From Ophiocordyceps camponoti-saundersi (nom. inval.) (lineage: Eukaryota; Ascomycota; Sordariomycetes; Hypocreales; Ophiocordycipitaceae): DNA of 64,000 nucleotides. The notes beneath the pieces were generated by a model. The model saw only the letters and a list, made by a program, of their open reading frames with translations, did no database searches and had not been told where the DNA came from. Both the position numbers and the translations under genes were made by a program. The DNA lies in the NCBI GenBank assembly GCA_003339415.1, contig PDHQ01000005.1, positions 439,424 to 503,423 on the forward strand, given 5' to 3'. Of this stretch, positions 11,660 through 26,885 are shown in pieces; the stretch's first letter is position 1, and each line of letters starts with the position of its first letter.

Positions 11660-14600
11660 AATTTATTACTAATACTAAAATAATAAATTAAAGTTTAAAA
11701 ATAAAATAGATAAAAGAAAAGATAAAGGTAAGATAATAAATAAAAAGGAAATAAATAAAGGAAATAAATAAGCTATAATAGCTAAGTAAATAATTAAATC
11801 TCGCTAGATTTTATTATAAATAAAAACTTTATAAATAAGGTTTTTTAATTAGGTTTTTTAAGTATTTTAATAATATTTAAAATTTATTTAAGAAAAGCTT
11901 AATTATTTTAAAAATTTTTCTATAATTTATTATTTTCTTTTTTAAATACTTAAAATTTATTATTAACTTTTATTATTTATTTAATAAAAGGTAATAAATA
12001 TCTAAATTTAAAGTTATAGCTATTAATATTAAAAAAGTATTAATTTTCTTTTATATTTTAATTATAAATACCTTTTTATTATTTTTATTATTTTTAATAA
12101 TTACTTAATTAGTTTAGTTATTATTATTATTATATTTTATTATATTATTAATAATAGCTTTTATTATTATTAGTTTAATTACTATTAATTTAGCTATTAT
12201 TATTAATTTAGTATTAGTATTTTTTATAAAAATATTATTTATTTATTAGCTAATAACTTAACTATTATTATTTAAGGAAAAGTTAAAATTAAAAATAGCG
12301 ATAAGAGAAGCCTTATTAACTATAAAAGTTTAAGCTAAGGCTTTTATAGTTAATACGCCCTATTTTAAATAGCTTATCTATTTTATTATATAATTTTTAA
12401 TTATAAGTATTACTTTAATAGCTATTACTAGTAATAATAATAATATTATAGCTATTATTATTTATAATAGTTTTTTTACTAATAGTTTTTATCGCTTATA
12501 TTTTATAGCCGCTTAATAGTTTATATTATCTTATACTATATTATTAAGTAATTATTTTAGTATATTTTAACTAATATTTAATAACTTAATAAAAGCTATT
12601 ATAGTTTATATAGTATTATTATTAGGATTTAGATTAGTTTATAATTTATTAATCCGCTTAGCTATCTTTATTAATGCTATAAATATATTTATTTTATTAC
12701 TTAATACTAAGTATAATATATAATAGATTTAACGTAATATTACTTAATAAATTTAGCGTTTAAAATATCCGATTTAAATAGCTATTATATTTTTAATTAA
12801 GAAATTATTAGGAGGGTTTTAGATATAATTATCTACCTTAAGCGTTAAGTTATAGAAATCTTATAAAAGTATTTAAGCTAAGGTAAAGAATATAATACTA
12901 ATATTATTAGCGATAAGGAATAGCTTTTTTAGTATATATAAGTATATAAGTAGGTATTATAACTTAAAAGCCTTTATTATAAAGATTTTTTATAATTTAG
13001 TAATATAAGGTATAATAACTTTATTTTCTACCTTTATTTATATTATCCTAATAACTAGCTAAGCTACTTATTAGCTATTTTAAGCTTTATTTTTAAAATT
13101 ATTATTAGATAGCTTAATTATATAATTTATTACTTTTTTTTAAGATTTTAAAATCTTAATTTATTTAAAGCGGTAATTATAGGTAAAATAAGCGTATATT
13201 TAGTTAAATTTTACCTAAGAAGCTATTTATATAAGGGCTATTATATTAGCTAGCTTATTAGTATTTACTAATAAAGGTAAAAAATACTTATCTATTAGCT
13301 CTTTTTTAGCATTTTATCTTAACTTATAGAAAATAAAATTAATATCTTATAATTAAAGGAAATAGTTATATAATATTCTTATAAGTAAAATATATTTATC
13401 TAGGCGGATAAAACGCTTCCTATTATAATAATCCTTATAAAATACTTTAAATAATATTCCTTAAAAATTCTTATTTTTATTATAAATATTAAGCTCGCCT
13501 AATAATTAATATAATATATTTTTATTATCGGAAATATAGTTAGGTATTTCTTCTCGGGTTCTTATATCCTAAGTTATGCTTATTATAAGGGCTTTACCCT
13601 TAGATAGTTACGGGGCTATCTTAAAAAAAAAGGTAAGAAATATATAAATAAGTTATAAAAAAGCTTAAAAAATAAGAGTATATAATAATACTATTATATT
13701 ATAATATATAATTAGGTTAAAGGTAAATATTATAAAAGAATAAGAAAATAAAGTTATAAAATTATAAAATAAGGAAAAGAAAAGTATATAAAAGGAAAAG
13801 AAGAAAAAAAAGAAAATAATATAATTATATTTAAAGTTTCCGTAAGCTTACTAGCTTATTAAGTAATAGCTAGTTATTAAACTTTAAATATTTAAGTTAA
13901 TTATAATATTTTTTTAGTAAGTTTTTATAAAATAATAGCTTTTAAGCCCTTTTAATAGATAAATAATTAATATACTATAATACTTAAAATAACCTCTTAA
14001 CTTAATAATATAGCTTAAATAATCTAATCTATATTAGCTTAAGTTTCCTAATAGCTCTATTTATAGCTAGATAAACTTATATATTAAAAGTTAAATTAGA
14101 TTAGTCTCTTTTATTATAAATAGATATCTTATAATATATAATCTTATTAAACTTACTTTTAGCTACTTATTTTTAGTATTTAGCTTAGCTTATTAATTCT
14201 ATAATAAAGTTAATATATTTTCCTTATAAAAGCTATTTTACTTACTCCTCTAATCTTAAAGCTTTATATAATAACTTTATAAATTAAAATAAGTTTAAAT
14301 TAATTTATATTATTTTATAAAATATTTTAATAAGTAAATAGCTTAAGGTCCTAATAATATTATAATTAAGTTATTATATAACTATTAGTAAATATTTAAA
14401 CTAAGTATTTTTAAAAAGCTATAATCTTTTTAGAAGTTATTAAAAAATCTTATTTATTACTTTAACTAAACTTATATTATAATATAATTTAAATAATATT
14501 ATTACTTAAAATATATTTTTTATTATTAAGAAAGCTAAAACTTCCCTTAATAAAAAGGTAAAATTTAAGTTAAAGTAAATAGCTATAAGTATAATTATAA

Positions 14601-16864
14601 TAAGGTTTAGCTAATTCCTTAGCTTAATAATAATCTTTAAGGCTCTTATTATTTAGTAAGCTATAAGCTATATAAAGCGAGAGAAATAGTTAACTAATAT
14701 TAATATAAATTTAGTCCTATTTATAGCTATTAAGAATAATTTTATATAGTTTATAATAAGGACTTAAAAAGGTATTAAAATATAAATTAGCTAATTTAGC
14801 GCTTTTAGCTTTTAGTTAGAATATAAAATATATTCTCTATAACTTATTATATAAAATATAATATCTTAAGCTATTCTAAGCTAGAAAATATATATATAAA
14901 GTTATTAACGCGTAATATTTAGCTTTAAATAGCTATTTAGGTTATAAGCTTAATAAAATACTTATAAAATCTTATATTAAAGGAGGTATCTTTATTATTT
15001 AGTTAAATAACTCTTTTAATATAATAAGGTATTTTTTATATTAATTACTTAAATAACGCTACTTATTATTTAATATAATTTACTAAGATATAATTAAGTT
15101 TATTAAGAATTTTATTATATTATAACTAATTAACTATATTTATATAATAATAGTTTATATAATAGTTTAATAGCTTTAATATCTTATTTATCTTTCTTAT
15201 AAATATTATAGCTATTTAGAAGTTTACTTAGGTTTTATTATCTTATTTTTCCTAAGTTTATAAAGCTAATAAAGAATTTTATTAGAGTATAGTTAGTTAT
15301 AGTAAAAGGGCGCCTATTTTATTAATAAGCGGTTTCTTAAAAAATATATTTATTAAGTATTTAAAAAGCGCTTTATAGCTTTATAAGCTATTTTTTTATT
15401 TTTATAATCTAATATAAGTATAAACTATTCCCTAATTAGTAATAATTATAGCTTAGTATTTATTAAATAGGAAAATAGTCTTAGATAAACTATCCGTAGC
15501 TTAGTTTTATAAACCCTTAATATAGGTAATTTTAATATTTAGAAGCTATAGCTTAGTTACTTATTAAGTGTAAATACTTTTATAGCTTTTAAAAATTAGC
15601 AACTATATAATAAAAAAATAATTTATAAAAATAGTTAATTTATCTATTATATAAAATAAGTATTAGTAATAATAATAAAATTCGATTAAAATATAAAGTT
15701 CTTACTTATATATTTTATAATTACGCTATATTTTCGTAAAAAGAAAAAAGTTATAAAGAATTAATATTAAGCTATCTTTTTATTATTATAAGATAATATA
15801 ATTTACTCTAAACCTTAAAATATTTATATATATAAAAACTAGCTTAATAAGTTAAGGCTTATAAATAGCTATTACTATTTTAACAAGAAACTTAAGGATT
15901 ATAAAAGATAAAGTTTAAAATAGTTTTTATAAAAAGGGAATATTTTTAGTAAATTATATTAGTAGTTAAGAGAACTTTATATAATTTATTATTTATTTTT
16001 AATAAGGTCCGATTATTTTAAGAAATACCTTAACTTATTTCTAATTTATTAATACTAGCTATTCTTAAATTTTTTAAAGCCTCCTAAGCTTATATAATTA
16101 TAATTTATTTACTTATATAATATATCTATTTTATTATTAAGATTTCTATTATATTAAGGAAGACTTTCTTAAAACTTAGCTAAAATAAAGCTTATAATAA
16201 TCTAAGTAGAAAGTAGTTCCTAATAAACGCTTATTATTTTTTAAATATAATATATTTTAAGAAGATATTATCTATATAATTATTAAAAAGCGCGATATAA
16301 TAGCTTTTAGCGGGGACCGCTAATAAAGATAGTTTAGGAAAAGGTTTAAGTATAGCTATAAGTATTAATTTTATTATCTTAGTAAAGCTATAAGCTATAA
16401 ATTAAGTTCCCTAAAAAAGCTTTATTAGTTATAGTTAGGAAAATTCCGGGATTTAAAATGCTAGAATATAGCGTAGTTTAAACGCGATAAGTATAGCCTA
16501 ATAGCTATATTTTAAATTAAATATATTAAATAAACTAATTCTTAAATTTAAAAGTTTATTATAAAGCTCTAATAATAATAAGATAATAGTACTTAGTAAG
16601 TTTTCGTTAATATTATAATAGTTAATTATTAATTATATTTTAGCTTATATGTTAAACTTATTTTTAATTATTATAATATTATTTATAATTTATTTATACG
16701 CTAGGGGCCTTTATAGTATCTAAAGCCTCTATAATATAATAAGTAGGAAAAATCCCTTAAAGTAAGGCAAAACCCCCTAACTATAAAAGGAAGGCTTATT
16801 ATATACTTATATAAAAGTATAGCGGTAGCTAGCGGTAATATAGTATAACGAGCTTACTGCTTAG

Positions 16865-17012
16865 GGGTGGTCTCGAATAATATAAGAAAAGTGGGGTAGG
16901 GAGGGGAGTGCGGAGAAAAGGAAAGTCCGTGAGGCGCGGGCTGGAAGGAGCGGGGCGGTGCAGCGTAGCGCGGGGCGTAGCGCGTCGCGGTCGCGGTTAG
17001 CCACCAAGGTCC
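16865..17012. other. Non-RIPped GC-rich island inside RIPped DNA
   Basis: About 150 bp with high GC and frequent CpA/TpG (for example GGTGCAGCG, GCTGGAAGG, CCACCAAGG), flanked on both sides by RIP-saturated sequence. No coding or RNA-gene signature recognised. Probably inserted, or protected from RIP because it was single-copy. Confidence 0.75.
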
Positions 17013-18869
17013 GAATACTCTTAGCGATAATAGTATAAGTCTAGCGTATACGCTTAGCCTCCGCTCCGAAGGCCTAGGCTACCTATTCGTCCTTAGAGGT
17101 AAGGTCCTTATACTCTAAGTCGAAAGTAATAACGAGATTACCGCTAGGAAATCAGCGCGCGGTAACTATTATAAAGTAGCTTATAGCCTTATTAACTTTC
17201 TAGATAACTTTTTAGAGAGTAGGCGCTAGAACTCTATTAATTACTAGAATATTTTTTACTAATATAATTATTTCTCTCTCTATTTTTACTAGAACTAGCT
17301 ATATAAAGGGTACTATAAGGGGGGCGGAGTTTAGGGTAGAGTTTACGATTATATTAGCTTAAGTTAAAGCTTTAGGAGCGGAGTCCGATTCTTTACTTAT
17401 TACCTTATAAAAGGTAGCCTTAACTAATTTCTAAATAGCGCGGAAAATAATAATAAGAAAGCTAGATAAGTTTTTAGAAGCTTATTAACGTTATTAAAGC
17501 TTAGTAAATATTATATTAAGGATACCTTATATAAGGCGAAAATTTTATATAAAGATTATTTTAATAAGTTTTTTATATATAAATTTTAAAATAAGATTTA
17601 TTAAAATTTAAAAAATATTAATAAATAAGTTATTAGAGTTAATAGCGGTATTAAATTAACTTTTACTTATATATAAGTATTATTAAAATTAGTTAAGCTT
17701 TTAAATCTTACTATTAAGTATTATTAGTATTAATAGCGGACTAGGAGGCGGATTACCTTATAACCTCGCGTTTAGAGTTATTCTCTTAGCGGAGTTAGAC
17801 TTTAAAAGGTAAAAAGTATTAAATTCTTATAATATTATAATATTAAGTATAAATAGGGACCTTAATTATTTAAAGTTATAAAAGTTAAATTATTATAATA
17901 AGTTTTGCTAACTATTAGCTTAACTTACTATTAGCTACTATTATATATTTATAAATTCCTAAGTTAATATTCTTATAAATAATTTTATTTATTTAATATT
18001 ATTTTAATATACTCTATTTTTTTTTACTTTAATATTATAATTTAGTTTTTAATATAATTTATAAGTAATATAAGAATAAGTTTATAAGTAATATATTATA
18101 TATATCCTAACTTTTAAGATTATAATAAGTATAATATATATATATAATTTTCTCTTTTAAGTAATCTAAGACTAAAAGTTTAAATATAATATTATAATTA
18201 TTAAACTATATTATAACTAAATATTTATTAATAAAATTATTAATTTCTTATTATTAAACTCTCCTTTATATTAGGAATAATAACGCTAATAGCTTATCTA
18301 CTTATAGCTTAAGCTAATATATTTTACTTAAGCGTTATTTAATTATAAGTTTAATAGTAAGATTACTTTATAATTATTAAAGATTATTAAGTATAGTTTT
18401 TATAATAGCTATAATTATAAAGAGAAGATTAGAATTTATAAGGGGAGAATAGTAAGAAATAAGAGTATAGTTTATATAAAAGTTTATTTAAGTTTTAATA
18501 TATATAACTTACTTTATTAATCTAAGAGCGTAGCTTATAAATAAAATAATTAGGTTTATAATAAAATATATAAAGTTTAAACTAATAATAGTATTTCTAA
18601 TTAGTTATAATTTTATAACTTACTTAAGTTAGCGCTAATAATTTAATTTAATAATTTAATCTAATTATTATTATTATTCTTAAAAGTTAAGTTTTTAGAA
18701 AAAGTTTTAGAGTTATTCTTATTATTACTACTTATATCCTTAGATATTAATTTAAGAAGCTTAAGAAATTTCCTTAAGATAAGTAAAGCGTTAAGCGCTA
18801 AAACTAGCTTTTATTAAAGTAATATAGCTATTATAAGCCCTTATAAAATAACTAGCGTTTTATTTTAAT

Positions 18870-19330
18870 TATAGTTACTAATTATTAAAGTGCCTTTCCT
18901 AATATAAATAATAGCGTTTATATTAAAAAGCTAAGGTATTCCTAATAAAAAGGGTAAGTTATTAATTATATTATTATTTTTAAGCTTAATAATTACTTAG
19001 ATTTCTCTAATTACTTTAAAGATATTTATATTTAAGATAGTAAAATTATAAATAAGAATATATAATTTATCTACGATTTTTATAGCTAATTTACTAAACT
19101 TAATATCTTTTAAGTTTATAATAGGAATCTTATTATAATTAGTAAAATTATAATTAATAAAACTTACTTAAAACTCTTAGTTTATTATTATATTTTTATT
19201 TACTAATTTTAAAAACTTATCTTTACTATTAACTTAAAATAAAATAGTATATAAAACTTTAAAAGTCTTATAATTATTAGTTTCTTTAATTAAGCGGGTA
19301 TTTATATCTTACTTAGTAAAATTAACTTTA
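18870..19330 (-). pseudogene. Degenerate retropepsin-like (gag-pol) fragment of E0
   Basis: Minus-strand translation across stops gives a segment reading LLGIPWLFNINAII followed by IRKGTLIIGN, like the C-terminal part of fungal retrotransposon aspartyl proteases. Many stops fall at codons that RIP would create from Gln or Trp. The assignment rests on this motif alone. Confidence 0.45.
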
Positions 19331-21599
19331 TTACTATTAATATATATTACCTTAGCTTTACCTTTACTTTTATTTTTAGCTTTTATTTTAATAAAAGTTT
19401 ATCCTTTATATAATAAGAAATGCCTAAATTACTTAGCTCCTTCTAAACTTACCTATTAGAAATTTACTAGATTAATAAGTATAATAAATCTTTTCGCTAG
19501 TTTAATCTAATTAATATTACCTAAGCTATCTTTAGCTTATATTTTAGCTAGGCCTTTTGCCCTTTTTTTTATTAGATAGTATAGTCTTTTTAATATTTAA
19601 TAGCCCCGGCTAGTTAAGTATTTTAAGTACTTTATAATAAAGAGTTATTTCTAGATTAGAATAATACCTAAATATTTCTAAAAAAAGTATTAAGTTAATT
19701 AATCTTTTCTTAATAGCTAGTTTACTAAAGCTAGCTATTATAACTAATATTATAAGTATATTATAAACTATTTTACTAAGTTTAATATTATCTTTATTTA
19801 TTATAATAAGTAATTAAAGCTTATAAGCTATAATATTAATATTATTAATATTATATATATTAACTTATATAAACTTATTAATTTTTAAATTAATAATATT
19901 AAAATAGATATCCTTAATATTATTTATAAGTATATTATAAAGTTTATTAATTAAACCTTAATAAAGGTTTTATTTTAAAAAATCTTAATATCTTAAGTTA
20001 ACTTAATATATTATAATAGCTAAGGTTATTAGTAAAAGTATAGTAATTATTTACTAAAGGGGCTTCGGGCTTTTACTAACTATAGTTAGATTTCTTAAAA
20101 TATGTTTCTCTTAACCTTAAAGATATTAAGCTTTAGGAGTAATATAAAATATAGTATAATACTTAAGTTACCTATATTTTAAGTAAATAACTTAGTTTAG
20201 CGGAAAGGAAAGTAAACTATTTATATATATATTAATTAAGTTTTTTAAGTTTACTTAGCTAACTTATTTACTATTATTATTACTATAGCCTTTATAATAG
20301 CTTTTATAAAACTTATTATATTTACTTTAGCGGTTATTTTAGCGGTAATTATTTAAAGGGTAATATAACTTACGTTAACCTTTATAATAAGTCTTATAAT
20401 TTACGCTATTAAGATAATTTATCTAATTTAGATAAATATTATTACTAAAATATTTTATTTAGTTAAGTTAATCTTAGTAGCTTATTATAGCTATATTAAT
20501 AATAGCTTAAGAAGCTAATATTTACTAATAAAGCTTATATTTTAATTTCTTCTTAACTAATATATTAAGGGAGTAACTAAATTTTTCTTTAAAAATCTAT
20601 TATATAATTAAGGCTATTATTACTTACTTATAAGCTTAACGCTTAATTTATTCTATAAAATAAATATCCTTAGCTACTTAAATAATATCTTATATTTCTA
20701 TAAAACTTAAAGCTATTATAGCTTATTAAATAATTATAATATATTAAAGTTTTTAATTAGCTATATTTATAATAAATTTTTAGATAATTATATTAAATAT
20801 AGCTATTTTTAATAAAGGAAAGACTTATATAGCTAATATTTAGTTTTATTTTTTAATAAACTAAAATATCTAATAAATATAATTATAATATATTTAAAAT
20901 AACTTACTATTTTATTAGCTAAATACTATTAGTATTTAAAGTTACTATAAGATATAATTTAAAGTAAATCTCTCCTTAAGTAATATTTATAAAACCTTTA
21001 AGTTTACTTTAATTATTATATTATTTTTAATATTAATATAAATATTATAAAGTAATATATTTCCGTTAATAAAATTAGTAGCTATACTTACTAAGCTAAT
21101 ATTAATTACTTAGATTTTATTATTATAGTAAAATATATTATTATTAAAGCGAATAAATATAAGATTAATTATTTTTAGCTAGTAATAAGCGCTATATATC
21201 TTATTAAATTTACTAATATTTACCTAAGTTAATATAAGGGATTCGGGCTATGCTTAAATAGCTAAGTTACGTGGGGTAATTAGTTATTTCCGCGCGCAGC
21301 GCGCGCGCAGATCGCCTACCCCTATTAGGCGTTACGACCCCTTTTCTATAATTCTTTATAATCGTTCTAAATAATAGAGTCACCTCCTCGTAAATAGCCC
21401 GGAGGCTAAACCCTTATATAAAATAACTATTATTATAATAAATAACCCTATCTTTTAAGAGGTAATTATCGCCTAGCTATAATAGTAGCAGGCGATAATT
21501 TCTAAGCTATAGGAGGTCCTATAAGCGTAATATAATATTATTTACTTCTTAATATAATATTAGTAACCTTAGCTAGAGCCCTTACTATAGCCCTTACGC

Positions 21600-24500
21600 C
21601 GGAAACCTTTTTTATCCGGCTCCTTTTTCGATAGCGATAAAACCCTTTTTCTAGCTTAGCGGGCCTTTATATTATATAAGCTATTAGCGGATTATGCTTT
21701 TATCGGTAATAATTATAATTAATAAGTTTTCCTTTATTAGTATCTATCGCTTATTATTTAGTTAAAAGTAGCTTTATTTTTTAAGTAAGGTAAAGAATAT
21801 TAATATTAAGTTAAGACTTTCCTTAAGTATCTTAATATAATATTTACTAACCCTTACCGCTATTAGATAGCTATAATAGAGTTAGAAAAGCTCTCTTAAG
21901 GTACCTCTAAGTTATTCTCTAATTTCCTTATTTATTTTAAAGTAAAATTATCGCTTTTAGGAGGTATTATATAAGTAGATAAAATTAAGGTAATATATCT
22001 ATATCGCGTACTTACCCTTAAGTTACGACGCTACTATTTTAAACGCGATATTCCTTTTAATAATTATATCTTAGCCGTAGCCCGTATCCGTTCTATTATT
22101 ATCGATATTAAGTTATTTTAGATTAAAAGTAAAGGTTAAATACCCTTTTCCCTTACTCCTTCCCTAGTAGCTTAGGATATTAATATACCTATAATAGATA
22201 TCCGCTAAACTAATATAACCCTAGGGCATTCTTCCCGTAGTTAGAAATGCGGTAAATATAAAGGGTAGCGTTTAGGACCTTATTATTCCGCTCCCTATAT
22301 TTTTATAAAAGAATATAGTAAGCGTTAGGTTAAAAGATATTATCTATATTATAGCTAGGCGGGCTACTTTATAAGGGATTATCTAATATACTTATCTTCG
22401 CCCTTATCCTTATCTATACGCTTCGTAGAAATAAGAGAGGCTAACTAAGATACTTATTCGAATTAGGGAAAAAAATCCCCCTTATATTAAGTTTCTTATA
22501 AGGGGAAGGTAGTCGCGTCGATTTAACGGATAGTAATTTAAAAAACTAATTTACGGATATTATAAGGAATATAAATATAAGTCCTCTCCTTATCCCTATT
22601 TTCGTAAATTCTATTACTTTTATTAACGCGTAAGTAAATAATAGCTATAATTACTACGCTACTATAAGTAAGTTTTAGGTATAATATTACTATTTCTAAT
22701 ATATTCCTCTCCTTACTTTACGTACGATTTATATTATAGTTTAAATCCGCTATTAGAAGTAAGTTTACTTTAAGGATTTCTCCTTAATCTATTATATTAT
22801 TTAATTTATTACCGATATTAATAGCTAGTAAACGCTTATAGTTATATATATAATCCTTAGCTTAACTTAGAATATAATCCTTAGCTCTCCTTAAATAGCG
22901 TAGTATAATATATCCCTTTACGCGAGATAATAATATCTTATAATTTACTTTATAGATAACCTCGTTATCTCGTATAGTAAAACGCGAGTTTAAAAATATC
23001 GAATAGTTACTATCTTAAGCTTAACTTTTACTATACTAATAAGGCGCGAATCCTATTAATAAACGGGCTATCGTTTCCTTATTATAAGCTTGCGGGATAT
23101 CTTACGCGTCTTACGGATTAAAATATCGTCTCCTTTTACCCTGCCGGTTTCTTTACCTTCCGAGGTATCTAACTTTAGTAACCTTTTTAATAAAGAAAAA
23201 GCGAGCGTTCTTCCCCCTTTTCGTAATATATATAATTACTATATTTATTTATAATAATAGCTTAATAAATCCTTACCGCTATTATTTTAGGGGCCGTTAT
23301 ATAATATACTACGTAAATACCTCCTCGAAATATAGAAGTAAATTACTAATTTAATAGATAAAAGATAGATTCGCGTAAGCTTATTATCTATAGCCGCCTT
23401 AGTCCTCCTAGCTAAAAAGCTTAGGGGCGGCTAGTAATTTTACGTTAATTATCGGGCCTTAAATTAACTTACTAAGTAAAACCGCTATCCCTTACCCCTT
23501 ATAAAGGAAACTTTATATAATCTTTCTAGCGCTTAGTAATTTACTAAATTCGATATACGTGCTACCTTTTATAAGATATATATCGCGAAGGGCGAGAAAT
23601 ATCTAACTATTTTCCGCACGCGTTTTAGGCTATTCGAATACCTTATTTACTTTTTTAATTTTACTAGCGCCCCCGCTTTATTTTAACGATATATTAATAT
23701 TTCCCTAAGCGATTCTTTTAAGGATTTTATTATTACTTACTTTAACGATATTCTTATTTATTTAGGTAGCTTACTTTTAGACTATTAGAAGAAAGTCCGT
23801 ATTATTCTCGCGAAATTATAATAAGCTAGACTATATCTAAACCTTAATAAATACGCGTTTATAGTTTATAAGGTTAAATACCTTAAGTTTATTATCTACG
23901 CTAGATAAAAGGTACGCCCGGACCTAGCTAAGATTTTAGCAATTCGAAACTAAGAAGTACTAACTCGCGTAAAAAATATACGTAATTTTATTAGTTTCGT
24001 AAACTTTTATTATAATTTTATCCCTTTTTTTTCCTCCTTTACGGCCTTACTTATTACTTTTACGAAGCGTAATACCCCTTTTAATTAGATTTTAGCTTAT
24101 TAAAACGCTTTTAAGTAACTAAAAAACGCGTTTATCTCCTCCCCCGCCTTTACTTAGTAAAGCCTTAATCTTAATACTATTATAAAAGTAAACTATTTAG
24201 GTAAAATAATTAGTAGCTATCTCTCCTAGCGCGGTTAAGATTAAATTTTACGGCTTATAATATATTTCTCTTAAAAGCTTTAGCTCGCGGAATAGAACTA
24301 TATAATTTACGATAAGGAACTTCTTACTATTATTTACTATTTTAAAGCGTAATTAGCTAAACTCCGAAATATCTCCTCCTTATTTACTATACTTATAGAT
24401 TATAAAGCTTTAAAATATTTTACTACTCTTAAGGTTATATTAGAATATTAGGCTTAATAAGCTAAGACGCTTACTCTTTTTAATTTCTATTTATAATACC

Positions 24501-26170
24501 GCCTAAGTAAGTAAGCTACCTAGCCTAATACCCTCTCCTATTATAATTAAGAGCGATAATATACCGCTCCGCGTTTCGGTTATATTATATAACCCTTATT
24601 TATTTATTCTTTTAAACTATAACCGGTTTAAAGCTAAAGTACTACCTTTACGGTACTAGCCTTTTTTATAAATAAGCACTTAAGGGAATTATAGCTTATA
24701 GCGTTATAATCTAACCCGCTTTATATAATATAACGTACCGCGCTATAAGAGGGTGCTTAAAAGTTCCCTTTTAAGGCGGGCACGAAAGAGTAAATTATAA
24801 ACTATTCCCTTTCCGCTAGCAGCTAGCTATAGTTCTAAGGCTAATTTTAAGTACTTAACTAGGAACCCTTAATAATTACCTTAATTTAAAAAACTTATAA
24901 TTCCCTACTTATAAGGTACCTTAGTAAAAATATTATATTTATATTACTTTATTATTACTATTATTAAAATAGTATATTAGCTAATATAGCGTAATTTATT
25001 CGAAACTATTATTATTACGGGAATTACCTTTAACGCTATCGTTACTAAGGCTTACTATAACTATTACCGCCCCCGAAAAGGTATTAGGTAACTATCTTCG
25101 TAAACTTTATAATAAACCTACTTATTACGAATCCTTCTTAGCCCCGCTTCCTTATAGTTATTATTAATTAGCTATTAAAATATATATAGCTAAAAGTAAT
25201 AATATTTATAAAAGCTAAGTATTACGTAAAATATTTTATCTATACTTAGTAGCGTTTTTATAGCTTTCTTATAGCTATTATATCTAACTGCGGTTTAAAT
25301 TAAATAAGTTATTTTTAATTAACTTTTTACCGCCTTATAAGTATTAGATAACTTATATTAATAGCTTACTACTTATAAACTAATAGCGGTATAGAACGAA
25401 TAAACTAAAAAGTATAAGCTATCTTTTATTATATAATATCGTTCTCCTAGCTTAACTAGCTTTCTTACTTACCTACCTACTAACTTATATTAAATAATAA
25501 AGAGTTATCTATAATAAGCGTAAGTTTAAACCGCTTACTATATAAATATAACTTAAACCTTATTTAATAGCTATTTACGCTTTCTATACTAATTACCTCC
25601 CTAAGGGGGCGTGCTATTATTTTTACTTAATATTTATAAGAAAATATTTAGCTTACTTAAGTATTTATTATATAAGCTTAATAAAAGTAATAAGACGCCT
25701 CTAATATTACTTATCGCCTTATAGAATAATTTTAAATTAGTAACTTTATATAGTTAGATTTTCGCTATATTTATTCTAACTACCTATTTAAGAAACTTAA
25801 TTATTTTAAAGCTAAATATAAAATTATTACTATCTTATCTTTTTTAACTATTATACTTAATACTCTAAGAGGTATATATCTTATATTCTATATTAATTTA
25901 CTTAAGCGTGCTATATATAATTTACTCTTATCGTAATCTTTTACTAATAGCTATCCTAAACTTTCTTTATAACTCTCTAATAATAACTTATCCCTTAATA
26001 AATATAAGATTAAGGAAATCCTTACCGCGAAGAATACTTATAAGCGACGCTTATAAGGCTAACCCCCCCGTTACTAAGCGTTAGTAAAATAAAAAAAATA
26101 TATTACGCTAATTTAAAAGCTATTAGATAGCTTATAATATTATATTATTTTAGATAATTATAAGTTACGC
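21600..26170 (+). pseudogene. Gyp1 gag-pol relic with chromodomain
   Basis: Plus-strand translation ignoring RIP stops shows a CCHC knuckle whose Cys codons have become Tyr (near 22,335-22,382: RYYLYY...AGYFIRDYL), the RT core FRTRFRLFEY, APALFQRYIN and the catalytic stretch before ILIYLG (Asp changed to Asn), then LNLNKYAF and VKYLKFII. A chromodomain follows (VKWKKY/LTWEPLDSL-like, with Trp codons now stops) at about 26,007-26,165. Stops and C-to-Y, D-to-N changes are those expected from G-to-A and C-to-T. Confidence 0.85.
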
Positions 26171-26885
26171 TAAGGAGATATATATATATATAATAGCTTT
26201 AAATATACTCTCCTATTTAAACTTAATTAAGTAAATAATTAAGTAAATTCCCCCTCCTTTTTAGTAAATTCTTTCTAGCCCGTTATACCCCGCCCCCCTC
26301 CTATCCTTATCTTTCCTTTTACTACTATAGCGCGTTTAGCGTATTTTATTACTCTTTTTCCTCCTTAATATTATTAGCTAATTATATTTAGCTTAAACTA
26401 TTATAGCTACGTAGGAGTATACTAAGCCCGGATATTAACGCGCTATACGAGTAATTATAACTTTTAGCCGCGGGTAATAGCGATTACGGCGGCTAATTTT
26501 ACCTAGCTAGGGCGCGATAAGGAGCGCGGGGCGGCGATAATAAAGCGGCGAGGTTAGCGAGGGCCGTATAAATATTATAATTAGCCTTAAGTTACTATTA
26601 TTAATTTTTAGCTTAAGCGGCCGCCTTCTCCCGCTATAAGGTAAGAATATTTTACTAAGTTTACTCTTATTATTATAAAGACTCTTTATAGCGGGAGGCA
26701 AACGCGTTAAAGCTAATAATAACTTACCCTTATTATTAAGCCTAGTATTACTAATATTACGCTATAGCGCCGCTTATATTATAGTAATATATCGATAATA
26801 TAAGCGCAGGGATAATATTACCGCTAAAAAGAATAAAAGCGTTAAAGCTAGATAGCTTAGGCGATAAGGATATAAAAATATTAGT

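Larger units (their letters stand above)
11660..21227 (-). mobile_element. RIP-saturated internal region of E0, no intact gene
   Basis: About 9.6 kb with almost no CpA/TpG and no open frame of any length. I cannot identify most of it. A non-RIPped island lies at about 16,865-17,012, and a retropepsin-like trace at about 18,870-19,330 (-). The rest is described only as degenerate repeat DNA. Confidence 0.6.

Noticed and set aside
11660..21227. Copia-type RT in the E0 interior
   Set aside because: Searched both strands for YVDD-like blocks; nothing beyond one retropepsin-like trace could be supported.
26507..26701. 64-codon minus-strand frame in Gyp1
   Set aside because: Chance open stretch in RIPped DNA beyond the chromodomain; no family similarity.
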